A model generated the notes under the pieces. It was not told the DNA's origin. It did not search any database and saw only the letters and a list, made by a program, of their open reading frames with translations. Shown piece after piece: positions 45,930 to 53,394 of a DNA stretch of 64,000 nt. Position numbers and translations under genes: made by a program. The DNA comes from Spirosoma fluviale. Lineage in GTDB: Bacteria > Bacteroidota > Bacteroidia > Cytophagales > Spirosomataceae. The stretch is from assembly GCF_900230225.1 (NCBI RefSeq), contig NZ_OCNH01000008.1:124001-188000 (forward strand), given 5' to 3'. Numbering within the stretch: position 1 is the stretch's first letter; each line of letters starts with the position of its first letter.

Positions 45930-47048
45930 ATGACGCTAAGAATACGGGTTGGACAGGTCATCGCCTATTTTTTTCGGTCGTTGCTTTGGTCGCTGAATTT
46001 ACTACTGGTTTTATACACCTGCCTTGGCTACTGGCTCCTGTATAGTTTGCCAACCGAACACTGGTCAGCAAGCATGATTATGATTAGTTTACCGGTAGTC
46101 TGGGTTCTGAACCTGATCGTCGTTTTTTGTTGGCTAACCTCACGTCCCTGGCGAAGCTGGCTTTCGGGAATTGTCTTAATCGTTGGTCTGATTTTATTTG
46201 GATCACGCACGTTTGTGTGGCATACACCGGTCGAACTAACCGGTAACGGTAAACCGATAAAAGTATTTAGCTACAATGTTCAATCCTTTGACCTGAACGA
46301 CAGTTGGTCGTTTTATACAAGTTCCCCCCGCGTTCGCCGAACAGATAACTATGTATTGCGCTACGATGCACCCATAAAATGCTTCCAGGAATTTTACAAC
46401 TCCACATCGATACCCGATTATAACGTTGTACTTCGATTCAGGAAAGCCGGATACCGTTATTCTGTACTTTTGTACCCGGAGAATGCATTAGTACCCGAAG
46501 GTGATGTAGGGGCTGCTATTTTTTCTATCTACCCAATTGTGGGCTCAGGCAGAGAACCATTCGGAGGGTCAAACGGAATCGTTTGGGCAAACATCAAAAT
46601 AGGAAATGATACGATCCGTGTCATTAATGTTCACCTCCGCTCAATGGGCATTCGTGTCGGTAAAGTCCTGAAACAAAAAGAGATAAAGGGCGTAAAGCGC
46701 GAAACACATGGCGTAGTAAAGGCGCTGCATAATGGTTTTACGGATCGAAGAGAGGAAGTATATAAGGTCATCAACTACATCCGGGAAAGCCCCTATCCTG
46801 TTATCGTTACCGGCGACCACAATGACACCCCGTATAGTGTTGTTTATGAACGGCTGCGTCGGGTACTGCCAAACAGTTTTGAAGATGCAGGACGTGGTTT
46901 TGGGTTCACGTATAATCGCCTGCCGGGCTTTATTCGAATCGACCATCAATTTCACGACCCGAAATTGCCGGTCCTGAACTTCGAAACCCTCAATTACATC
47001 GGGTACTCAGACCACTACCCAATTGTGGGAACGTATTTGGTTAAGTAG
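45930..47048 (+). CDS. Membrane-anchored endonuclease/exonuclease/phosphatase-family protein
   Basis: 372 residues from ATG 45930 (an upstream ATG at 45801 lies in the divergent promoter region). Three membrane helices (about 8-30, 37-57, 67-87) precede the catalytic EEP domain: VFSYNVQSFD, CFQEFYN (Glu ligand), TGDHNDTPYS, IDHQFH and SDHYPIVG. Enzymes of this fold cleave nucleic acids or phosphate esters with Mg; the membrane-linked type in Bacteroidota has unknown substrates. Divergent from rimP and convergent with moaE. Confidence 0.92.
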   Translation: MTLRIRVGQVIAYFFRSLLWSLNLLLVLYTCLGYWLLYSLPTEHWSASMIMISLPVVWVLNLIVVFCWLTSRPWRSWLSGIVLIVGLILFGSRTFVWHTPVELTGNGKPIKVFSYNVQSFDLNDSWSFYTSSPRVRRTDNYVLRYDAPIKCFQEFYNSTSIPDYNVVLRFRKAGYRYSVLLYPENALVPEGDVGAAIFSIYPIVGSGREPFGGSNGIVWANIKIGNDTIRVINVHLRSMGIRVGKVLKQKEIKGVKRETHGVVKALHNGFTDRREEVYKVINYIRESPYPVIVTGDHNDTPYSVVYERLRRVLPNSFEDAGRGFGFTYNRLPGFIRIDHQFHDPKLPVLNFETLNYIGYSDHYPIVGTYLVK

Positions 47049-47050
47049 TA

Positions 47051-47137
47051 TTAGGAGCGAGGAGGGAGTAATAGGAGTTGCTGACGCCAGCAGAGTTTTC
47101 GCGTCAGCAACTCCTATTACTCCCTCCTCGCTCCTAA
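47051..47137. repeat. 37-bp perfect inverted repeat between convergent genes
   Basis: Left arm 47051-47087 and right arm 47101-47137 are exact reverse complements, with a 13-nt loop. The arm ends in GCTGACGC next to the loop, the same word found in the loops of the repeats at 50421 and 58796. It fills almost the whole gap between the EEP gene (stop 47048) and moaE (stop 47143). It can act as a bidirectional terminator, but 37 perfect bp is longer than needed. Confidence 0.85.
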
Positions 47138-47142
47138 CTACT

Positions 47143-47553
47143 TTAAGGATGCGCATTCACCCACGATTCTCCGTCAGTGAAGACTTCTTTTTTCCAGATG
47201 GGTACCGTTTGTTTGATGGTGTCTATTATGTATCGGCAAGCCTCGAAAGCGGCAGCGCGATGAGGAGTAGCAACGCCAATTAAGACGGCTATATCACCAA
47301 TTTGCAGGGTGCCTTTTCGGTGGATGATCGTGTAGCGAAGTATAGGCCACTGTTGTTGTGCAACATCGGCAATCTTTTGCATTTCGCTGATGGCCATGCG
47401 GTCATAGGCCTCGTATTCGAGCCGGTCGACCGGGCGCTCCTGTGTATTATCGCGAACAACACCAAGGAAAAAGTCAATGGCACCTGCCTGTTCCGACTGT
47501 AGAAACCGAAGTGCGGCCGGGACGTCGATGGGGTCTGAGGTAAGGGCAATCAT
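47143..47553 (-). CDS. moaE: Molybdopterin synthase catalytic subunit MoaE
   Basis: 136 residues. GAIDFFLGVVRDNT near the N-terminus, EYEAYDRMAISEMQKI, and the RKGTLQIGDIAVLIGVATPHRAAAF block, then WKKEVFTDGE with the catalytic Lys. MoaE with thiocarboxylated MoaD converts cyclic pyranopterin phosphate into molybdopterin. Directly downstream of moaD, gap 19 bp. Confidence 0.96.
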   Translation of the reverse strand: MIALTSDPIDVPAALRFLQSEQAGAIDFFLGVVRDNTQERPVDRLEYEAYDRMAISEMQKIADVAQQQWPILRYTIIHRKGTLQIGDIAVLIGVATPHRAAAFEACRYIIDTIKQTVPIWKKEVFTDGESWVNAHP

Positions 47554-47572
47554 AGAATGATAAGCAAAAGAA

Positions 47573-47821
47573 TTAACCTCCGCTCACGGGAGGAATAAGA
47601 GCTACTTCGTCGTGCCGGGTCAACACCTGTTCGGACTCGGCATATTCACCGTTCACGGCAATCAGCAAGGAACGAATACCCGCTAAAGCAGGGTACTTCT
47701 GGTGTATTTGGGTAAGCAAGTCGCCAACGCTGGCCCCTTCAGCCAAAGGAACCGATACCGCTGACTGACCAGTTAGATCGCGGGTGATCCCAAATAAAAG
47801 CACCGAAATGGATGAATTCAT
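47573..47821 (-). CDS. moaD: Molybdopterin synthase sulfur carrier subunit MoaD
   Basis: 82 residues from ATG 47821 (an in-frame upstream start at 47848 adds residues without homology). Beta-grasp protein ending in VALIPPVSGG; the C-terminal GG is the site of thiocarboxylation. Forms an operon with moaE. The other Moa genes are not in the window. Confidence 0.93.
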   Translation of the reverse strand: MNSSISVLLFGITRDLTGQSAVSVPLAEGASVGDLLTQIHQKYPALAGIRSLLIAVNGEYAESEQVLTRHDEVALIPPVSGG

Positions 47822-47901
47822 AGGTTTGCGTAATGCAGTAGAAAGCAATTAACTGCCGACAGAACGCAGTAAGGTCTGCTTGAAGTTCGTCGGATACCAA
47901 T

Positions 47902-47941
47902 AAAAAACGGCATCACCACACTTTAGGGAGATGCCGTTTTA
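47902..47941 (-). terminator. Intrinsic terminator after the small secreted protein gene
   Basis: AAAACGGCATC and GATGCCGTTTT form an 11-bp stem around an 18-nt loop with T-runs, 16 bp beyond the stop of the 47958-48239 gene on the minus strand. Confidence 0.8.
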
Positions 47942-47957
47942 TTACTATCTGTTTCGT

Positions 47958-48239
47958 TTATTTCGAGTTATCTAATTTGCGCTCTGCCTTCTTCATCTTG
48001 CGATCAGCTTTGTTGAGCGCCTTATTGGTACCGTCTTTAACATCTTCCTTGGTGTTTTTAGCCGCCGAGGAAATTTTGTCTCCGGCCTTATCAGCTTCAC
48101 GACCTACTTTTCGGCCAGCTGCTTTTGTTGTTTCTTTAGCCTGGTGGGCCGCTTCTTTAGTATTCTGTTTTGTATCCTGGGCGGACACAACGGCTACTGA
48201 AAAGAGTAAGGCAGCAGCCAGTGTCATGAGCTTTTTCAT
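47958..48239 (-). CDS. Small secreted Ala/Lys-rich helical protein
   Basis: 93 residues: signal peptide (about 1-20, ending VSAQD), then a highly charged, helix-forming chain with repeated KxxxxAxxKxxD spacing (QNTKEAAHQAKETTKAAGRK). This composition resembles LEA-like or YtxH/CsbD-type stress proteins, but no family is certain. Probably periplasmic. Located between moaD and the HtrA-like gene, and closed by its own terminator. Confidence 0.75.
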   Translation of the reverse strand: MKKLMTLAAALLFSVAVVSAQDTKQNTKEAAHQAKETTKAAGRKVGREADKAGDKISSAAKNTKEDVKDGTNKALNKADRKMKKAERKLDNSK

Positions 48240-48319
48240 CGTTGCTGAGTTTAAATTTTTTTCAGAAAACTCGGCAATGGCGGCAATTGTTTGGCAGAAG
48301 CGCGGCCTATTAATGAACT

Positions 48320-49333
48320 TTAATCTTTGTGTTTAAACACCTTTACCTGATAAACATAATCCTGCATCCGCTTAATCTGCTGTTTACGAGACAGGTTAGC
48401 CAATGTATTGCGTCGGTTTAATTTAAGTGGCTGACCTTTTAGAGAGTCGACCGGAATATTATTGAGTGCTTCGAGCAGGTAATTAGTCTTCACCGCAAAG
48501 CTAACTCCTTCCGATGTTGTCTGTTTCCCGCTAATAATGCCGATAACGTTCCCTTTCTCATCCAGCAACGGCCCACCTGAATTACCCGGATTCACGCCAA
48601 TAGCTACCTGATAGGCCGTTGAATCACCCCGATAACCAGTGCCCGAACTGAGGTAACCTTCGCCATAAACAATTTCTTCACGAGGATACCCAAGCGTGTA
48701 TACCCGCTCTCCTAAATCAGACGGACGGGCATCGAAACTGTAGGGTACCGTCGGCATGGTTCGGAAGGCGTTATCGTCGCAAAGTTGGAGGAATGCCAGA
48801 TCATGCGATTGATCGGTATAGACAACTCTGGCTTTATAGACTTCGCCTTTGGTGCTTTGTACGTATACCGAATCGGCGTCGCGCACGATGTGATTATTCG
48901 TAACAAAATAGCCATCGCCCGTCAGCAGAAAGCCTGTTCCGGCCACTTGCGCAGGATTGGTGCTTAACCCACGGCCCCGCCCGTTATAATCATTCAACAA
49001 CTGACGTTGCGACGATTTGACGGCCTGAATTTCCTTGCTCAACAAGCTATACTGCTGTTCCTGTTTGTGGCTCTGCTGGTAGGTCTGGTAAAGGAAAATA
49101 GAACCGAAAGTTGTGATAATAGCTGCCGAGGCCGCTACAGCGAGGGTTGTTCGGTACATCTGCCAAAGGGAGCGAACCGCTCCGGTCGATTCTGACCGGT
49201 ATGATTTGGCATCCTGGCGCATAGCGTTCATATCAGCACCTGCCTGGATTGCCTGAAGCTGTTGCTTAAACCGAACCCGCTCACCGTACGCCAGCAAGAT
49301 GTTTTCAATATCTTTTTCTTCGTTCGTTTCCAT
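48320..49333 (-). CDS. Membrane-anchored HtrA-like serine protease
   Basis: 337 residues. An N-terminal cytoplasmic stretch (about 1-60), one membrane helix (62-83), a short coiled coil, then a trypsin-like domain with H148 (VTNNHIV), D178 (HDLAF) and S252 (NPGNSGGP). No PDZ domain is seen after the protease (the usual DegP ending is missing). The gene lies 65 bp after an ECF sigma factor on the same strand, and its cytoplasmic N-terminus is where an anti-sigma domain would sit. A protease that also holds the sigma factor is a reasonable inference. Confidence 0.88.
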   Translation of the reverse strand: METNEEKDIENILLAYGERVRFKQQLQAIQAGADMNAMRQDAKSYRSESTGAVRSLWQMYRTTLAVAASAAIITTFGSIFLYQTYQQSHKQEQQYSLLSKEIQAVKSSQRQLLNDYNGRGRGLSTNPAQVAGTGFLLTGDGYFVTNNHIVRDADSVYVQSTKGEVYKARVVYTDQSHDLAFLQLCDDNAFRTMPTVPYSFDARPSDLGERVYTLGYPREEIVYGEGYLSSGTGYRGDSTAYQVAIGVNPGNSGGPLLDEKGNVIGIISGKQTTSEGVSFAVKTNYLLEALNNIPVDSLKGQPLKLNRRNTLANLSRKQQIKRMQDYVYQVKVFKHKD

Positions 49334-49398
49334 TGCTGTAAACCGACCTCCTTTATCGGCAAAACCTTAATTGATTGCCAACTTCGGAAAGTTGGCCC

Positions 49399-49986
49399 TT
49401 ATGCTTTGTACTCTGTAAAGAACAACCGCTTCAGCCGCATCAGGCATTTATACTTCTGTGTCTTGGCATTATCGGTATTGGTATACCCAAACTTTTCAGT
49501 GATCTCCTGCATGCTCAGATGCTGAATATAAAAATCATCCAGCAGGGTTCGGCAGGGTTCACCAAGCCGGGTGAGCGAATCAGCCATCAAATCGAACTGC
49601 CGGTCGCGTTCTTCATGCACCGACAGATCCTCATCAATCTGCCCCGCAACAAATTCGTCTGAAGCAGGGGTTTCTACATCCCGCACCATAAATCGGCTGC
49701 GTTGGGCTAACTGCTTTAGCCATAACCGGCGACCAACGGAGTAGAGGTACGTTTTGAGCTGGCAATGTAATTCCAGCGAACCATTCCTTACCTTCTCATA
49801 CAACACGATCAGTGCTTCCTGGTAGATATCCTTGGCATCATCTTCATTCCCACTGTTTGTGGTTACGAAGTGGAGTACCATTGGGAAATACCGTCGATAC
49901 AAATGCGTCAATGCGTCATCGGTGCCCTCGGCCAACCCCATCAGCAACTCTTCATCAGTTAATATGGGCGACCTACTTTCCTTCAT
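49399..49986 (-). CDS. ECF-type RNA polymerase sigma factor
   Basis: 195 residues. Sigma region 2 (DALTHLYRRYFPMVLHFV, then DDAKDIYQEALIVLYEKV) and region 4 (DDFYIQHLSMQEITEKFGYT, TQKYKCLMRLKRLF). ECF factors are usually silenced by a membrane anti-sigma encoded next door; the neighbour here is the HtrA-like protease. Divergent from the small Thr/Ser-rich lipoprotein gene at 50128. Confidence 0.93.
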   Translation of the reverse strand: MKESRSPILTDEELLMGLAEGTDDALTHLYRRYFPMVLHFVTTNSGNEDDAKDIYQEALIVLYEKVRNGSLELHCQLKTYLYSVGRRLWLKQLAQRSRFMVRDVETPASDEFVAGQIDEDLSVHEERDRQFDLMADSLTRLGEPCRTLLDDFYIQHLSMQEITEKFGYTNTDNAKTQKYKCLMRLKRLFFTEYKA

Positions 49987-50127
49987 TGAGTTGAGTCATT
50001 ACTTAATACGGAAACGCCGAAGACGTAACCCAAAAAAAATAAAAAAAATAATGGGTTACCTTTTTCTCTATCGGGTATTAACGTTGACATTAATTATTAA
50101 TCACTAAACAAAAACATCCCCAAAACT

Positions 50128-50322
50128 ATGAAAGCAATCACGAAATCTGCCTTCTTTTTCATGGCTATGATCGCCCTGGCTACGTCTTGCAGCTCGAAGA
50201 AAACCGAATCTACTGAAACCACCACCACGACGACGACTGATTCTTCAGCTTCTACGATGGCTACGGATTCTACCATGGCTACGGATTCGGCTTCTACGAT
50301 GTCTGCTGATAGCGCGAAGTAA
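50128..50322 (+). CDS. Small Thr/Ser-rich lipoprotein
   Basis: 64 residues. Signal with lipobox ATSC at about 18-21, then almost only Thr, Ser, Ala and Asp with TMATDS repeats. Too low in complexity for a family call. Surface or periplasmic spacer-type lipoproteins like this are frequent in Cytophagales. The opening MKAITKSAFFFMAMIALATS is a clear signal. Divergent from the sigma factor gene. Confidence 0.7.
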   Translation: MKAITKSAFFFMAMIALATSCSSKKTESTETTTTTTTDSSASTMATDSTMATDSASTMSADSAK

Positions 50323-50378
50323 TTTTTGCTAAGGCACAACTGCCGGTAAACCTTACCGACATCGCTATAAACGGTATA

Positions 50379-50411
50379 AGAGCCCTCTGATGAATCAGGG
50401 GGCTTTTATTT
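50379..50411 (+). terminator. Intrinsic terminator after the small lipoprotein
   Basis: AAGAGCCCTCTGA, a TGAA loop and TCAGGGGGCTTTT form a stable stem with a following T-rich run. About 60 bp after the stop of the lipoprotein gene. Confidence 0.75.
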
Positions 50412-50420
50412 TTGCCCCTC

Positions 50421-50504
50421 ATGTAGAGCCGCAATACCTTGCGGCTCATGACCCAGATACTTCTGGCTGACGCGGATGAGCCGCAAGGTATTGCGGCTCT
50501 ACAT
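50421..50504. repeat. Nested inverted repeat, 29-bp perfect arms (REP-like)
   Basis: Outer arms 50421-50449 and 50476-50504 are exact reverse complements. Each arm is itself a palindrome (GAGCCGCAA-TACC-TTGCGGCTC). The 26-nt loop contains GGCTGACGCGG. Sits between the small lipoprotein gene and the convergent gpsA, 3 bp from the gpsA stop. The same architecture recurs at 58796-58874. Confidence 0.88.
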
Positions 50505-50506
50505 GA

Positions 50507-51511
50507 TCACATCAACAATTCCTTCAACGAATTCATTTCGCCGGTTGGTGCCGCTTTGCCGTACAAAATATTGTATACAGCATTCGTTATTGGCATATCC
50601 ACCGCATACCGCCGGTTAATTTCGTAAATACTTTTTACCGCATAATACCCCTCGGCAATCATATTCATTTCGGCCTGCGCCGATTGAATGGTATAGCCCC
50701 GGCCAATCAATGTACCAAATGTACGATTTCGACTGAAAGGAGAATAAGCGGTCACCAGCAAATCACCTAGATAAGCAGACCCGCTCAACTCCCGGTGTTT
50801 TGGGTAGACGGCATCCACAAACCGTTTTATTTCCTGCATGGCGTTCGATACGAGTACCGCCTGAAAATTATCGCCGTAACCAAGTCCTCTGGTAATACCG
50901 CACGCCAGAGCAATGATATTTTTCATCACGGCACTGTACTCAATACCATATAGATCATCGACGGGGGTTGTCTGAACAAAACGGCACCGCAGTAAGTCAG
51001 CAACCGATTTCGTGCAAACCGGGTTCTGCGAAGCAATTGTCAGGTACGAATGCTTTTCCAGGGCCACCTCTTCGGCATGACAGGGACCCGCTATTACCGC
51101 CATCCGTTCCATTGGAACGCCATACTGTTCACTCACCCAGTCGGTAACCAGTTGATTGGCCCCCGGCACCATGCCCTTGATAGCCGAAACAACCGATTTC
51201 CCTTCGAAATGCTCCGGCTTCAATCCAGTCAGGGCATCGCTGATGAAAGCGGCCGGAACGGCTAGTATGATGTAGTCGCTATCTTTAAATGAATCCCGGA
51301 TTTTCGTGCAGACTTTTACTTTACGGGTGTTGATCTGTACATCGCTCAGGTAGCTTGGGTTATGCCCGAACTGTTTAATGTGGTCGGCGTCAGACTTTTT
51401 GCGAAGCCACCATTTGACACTGACGTTGTTTTCGGAGAGGATTTTCACGAGAGCGGTTGCCCAACTGCCCCCGCCCACCATCGTTAACCGAACGGGTTGC
51501 GTTACTTTCAT
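50507..51511 (-). CDS. gpsA: Glycerol-3-phosphate dehydrogenase [NAD(P)+]
   Basis: 334 residues from ATG 51511. N-terminal dinucleotide motif VGGGSWATALVKIL, IKGMVPGANQL, IAGPCHAEEVA, then the catalytic Lys in YSAVMKNIIALA, and GLGYGDNFQA. It makes sn-glycerol 3-phosphate for phospholipid synthesis from DHAP. Monocistronic by appearance, convergent with the Thr/Ser-rich lipoprotein. Upstream on the same strand is only a WYL remnant. Confidence 0.97.
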   Translation of the reverse strand: MKVTQPVRLTMVGGGSWATALVKILSENNVSVKWWLRKKSDADHIKQFGHNPSYLSDVQINTRKVKVCTKIRDSFKDSDYIILAVPAAFISDALTGLKPEHFEGKSVVSAIKGMVPGANQLVTDWVSEQYGVPMERMAVIAGPCHAEEVALEKHSYLTIASQNPVCTKSVADLLRCRFVQTTPVDDLYGIEYSAVMKNIIALACGITRGLGYGDNFQAVLVSNAMQEIKRFVDAVYPKHRELSGSAYLGDLLVTAYSPFSRNRTFGTLIGRGYTIQSAQAEMNMIAEGYYAVKSIYEINRRYAVDMPITNAVYNILYGKAAPTGEMNSLKELLM

Positions 51512-51557
51512 AAGGTAAAGTAAGGAAGAAAGCCGGAAAGGACACAAATCAAGGCTA

Positions 51558-51728
51558 TTAGGTTTTCGAATAAACCTCCAAGGCTTGCTCTATGATCTGC
51601 CGAATAGCAGACTGCAAACTCGGTGGCGATAAAACGGTTAAGTCCTTCCCAAACGACAGAAGCTGGGCTTCCAACTCACGGTTTATTTTGATAACTAATT
51701 CAACTTCCAATAAATTTGGCAACCTCAC
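51558..51728 (-). pseudogene. C-terminal fragment of a WYL/YafY-type regulator
   Basis: The minus strand reads VRLPNLLEVELVIKINRELE, then LLSFGKDLTVLSPPSLQSAI and a helix to a TAA at 51560-51558. LEVELxxxINRELEAQLLSFG and the following helix match the C-terminal half of WYL-domain regulators, but the HTH and most of the WYL domain are missing. A stop lies just upstream in frame; a different frame upstream (to about 51840) reads YGLEEFRYFFYEFVEDEG, possibly another piece of the same gene. Read as a decayed regulator. Confidence 0.5.
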
Positions 51729-51845
51729 TTGACAAGCACCTTTAATCCCTCATCCTCGACGAACTCATAGAAGAAGTATCGAAACTCTTCAAGCCCATAA
51801 GATTTTAAGGTAACAAAAACGCCCGGCAATAAGACCAGGCGTAAT

Positions 51846-51906
51846 GTAACGCGGCTTACCAGCCGCGATGTATGATTTAAGAGGGCAGCTTCCCAACCGC
51901 GTTACT
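51846..51906. repeat. REP-like hairpin after the efflux adaptor gene
   Basis: A palindrome CGCGGCT-TACC-AGCCGCG (51850-51867) is bracketed by GTAACGCGG (51846-51854) and CCGCGTTAC (51898-51906). The architecture matches the nested repeats at 50421 and 58796 but the outer arms are decayed. On the minus strand it directly follows the adaptor gene stop (51907). Confidence 0.6.
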
Positions 51907-53322
51907 TTACTCCGTTTTCTCCTCTTCCTTCTTCTTATTCTTATTGGGATCACGCTTGATGACCAGTTCGCCGTCTTTAAGCTTTTTCGAAACGGCAATG
52001 AACGGCCCTGAAATAATCTGCTCACCCGGTTTCAAGCCCGATATAACTTCAATGTTCTCAAAATCGCTGATACCCGTTTTTACTTCCCGTTGCGTGGCCT
52101 TGCCCCCTACGTTGACAAAGACAATCTCTTTAGGTTTGTCTTTCTTTTCAATTTGGTTTGTCGGTTTTTCTTCGACGGTCCCATTAGAATTGTCCGCCAG
52201 CTTTTCCGTATCGATGGCGGTAGAATCGGCCGCACGCGTTGTGACAGCTGCAATCGGAACGGACAGTACGCCCGACTTCCGATCGGTGATGATCTCTACG
52301 GAGGCTGTCATTCCAGGCTTGAAGGGGTAGCCTTTTTTATCCTTTAAGGCCAGTAAGTCGGCGTAAGAGTTGTTCAGAATCTTCACTTTTATCTCGAATT
52401 CCGTTACCGCATCGGCGGAGAGGGAAGCGGCCGCACCGGATGAGCTTGTCAGGCCATTGGCCGTGTTGGCAATTTCGTAAACGACCCCTTTGAATTTCCG
52501 TCCGGCGGTGGTGTAGGAGTCGACTTCAATATCAGCGGTATCGCCAAGGTTTACGCGGACAATATCATTTTCATTGACGTTGACCCGCACTTCCATGTTT
52601 TGCAAATTGGCGATGCGCATGATTTCCGTACCCGCCATCTGAGAGGTACCCACCACGCGCTCACCCAGTTCGATATTCAGTTTGGATACCGTGCCGTTAA
52701 CGGGGCAATAGATTGTCGTTTTACGGAGGTTTTCGTTGGCATCGCGCAGGCTGGCTTCAGCACTCTGAATGTTAAACTGCGATGCCCGGACGTTTGCATT
52801 AGCGGCTTCAACTTCCTGTTTGGCAACATTGTAGTTAGCCTCGCTGGTCTCCAGATCGGCCGCTGAGATTACTTTATCGGCAAATAATTTCTTATTACGG
52901 TCATAATCTGCTTTAGCCCGAATCAATCGAGCGCTCGATTGGGCTACCGATGCCTTTGACTGTTCTAACTGCGCCCGGCTTTGGTTGACAGCGGCCCGCG
53001 CCCGTGCCAGCAATGATTCGTAGTTATCGGGACGAATACGGCACAGAAGCTGCCCTGCCTTAACAGGATCTCCTTCGTTTACATAGAGGCCAATGATTTC
53101 GCCCGATACGTCGGGGCTTATTTTTACTTCTACCTGTGGCTGAACACGCCCGGATGCGCTCACCCGCTCGGTAATATCAAGCCGTTTGACCGTTGCGAAA
53201 TCGACCTCTGTCGATTTCGGCTTGCCAATCATTCCTGTTTGTTTCGCGGCTACTAAACCACCGATGAGCAGGACCACCAGTCCGCCCAATATCCACCAAA
53301 TTCGACTCGACTTCTTCTTCAT
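51907..53322 (-). CDS. Efflux periplasmic adaptor (MacA/HlyD-type)
   Basis: 471 residues; membrane helix at about 8-25, then lipoyl halves (VEVKISPDVSGEI, RRGDPVKAGQLL-like segment) flanking a long coiled-coil hairpin (about 105-190, rich in Ala/Gln/Asn), a beta-barrel part (TIYCPVNGTVSKLNIELG...), and a Lys/Glu-rich C-terminus. Adaptors bridge an inner-membrane pump and TolC. The TolC gene is upstream on the same strand, 72 bp away; no RND or MacB pump sits beside them, which is unusual. Confidence 0.93.
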   Translation of the reverse strand: MKKKSSRIWWILGGLVVLLIGGLVAAKQTGMIGKPKSTEVDFATVKRLDITERVSASGRVQPQVEVKISPDVSGEIIGLYVNEGDPVKAGQLLCRIRPDNYESLLARARAAVNQSRAQLEQSKASVAQSSARLIRAKADYDRNKKLFADKVISAADLETSEANYNVAKQEVEAANANVRASQFNIQSAEASLRDANENLRKTTIYCPVNGTVSKLNIELGERVVGTSQMAGTEIMRIANLQNMEVRVNVNENDIVRVNLGDTADIEVDSYTTAGRKFKGVVYEIANTANGLTSSSGAAASLSADAVTEFEIKVKILNNSYADLLALKDKKGYPFKPGMTASVEIITDRKSGVLSVPIAAVTTRAADSTAIDTEKLADNSNGTVEEKPTNQIEKKDKPKEIVFVNVGGKATQREVKTGISDFENIEVISGLKPGEQIISGPFIAVSKKLKDGELVIKRDPNKNKKKEEEKTE

Positions 53323-53328
53323 GATGTA

Positions 53329-53389
53329 TGAATTAGTGAATGAGCAAATGAATGAGCGGCTTTTGTAAGTTCACCCATTCACTAATTCA
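53329..53389. repeat. 14-bp inverted repeat between TolC and adaptor genes
   Basis: TGAATTAGTGAATG (53329-53342) faces CATTCACTAATTCA (53376-53389), loop 33 nt. It lies in the 72-bp gap between codirectional genes, so it is not a convergent terminator; it could separate transcript levels of the two genes. Confidence 0.6.
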
Positions 53390-53394
53390 CTAAC

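Noticed and set aside
50097..50339. Valine-rich 80-residue minus-strand frame
   Set aside because: It is the complement of the Thr/Ser-rich lipoprotein gene; GTN/GTT repeats come from ACN repeats on the other strand.
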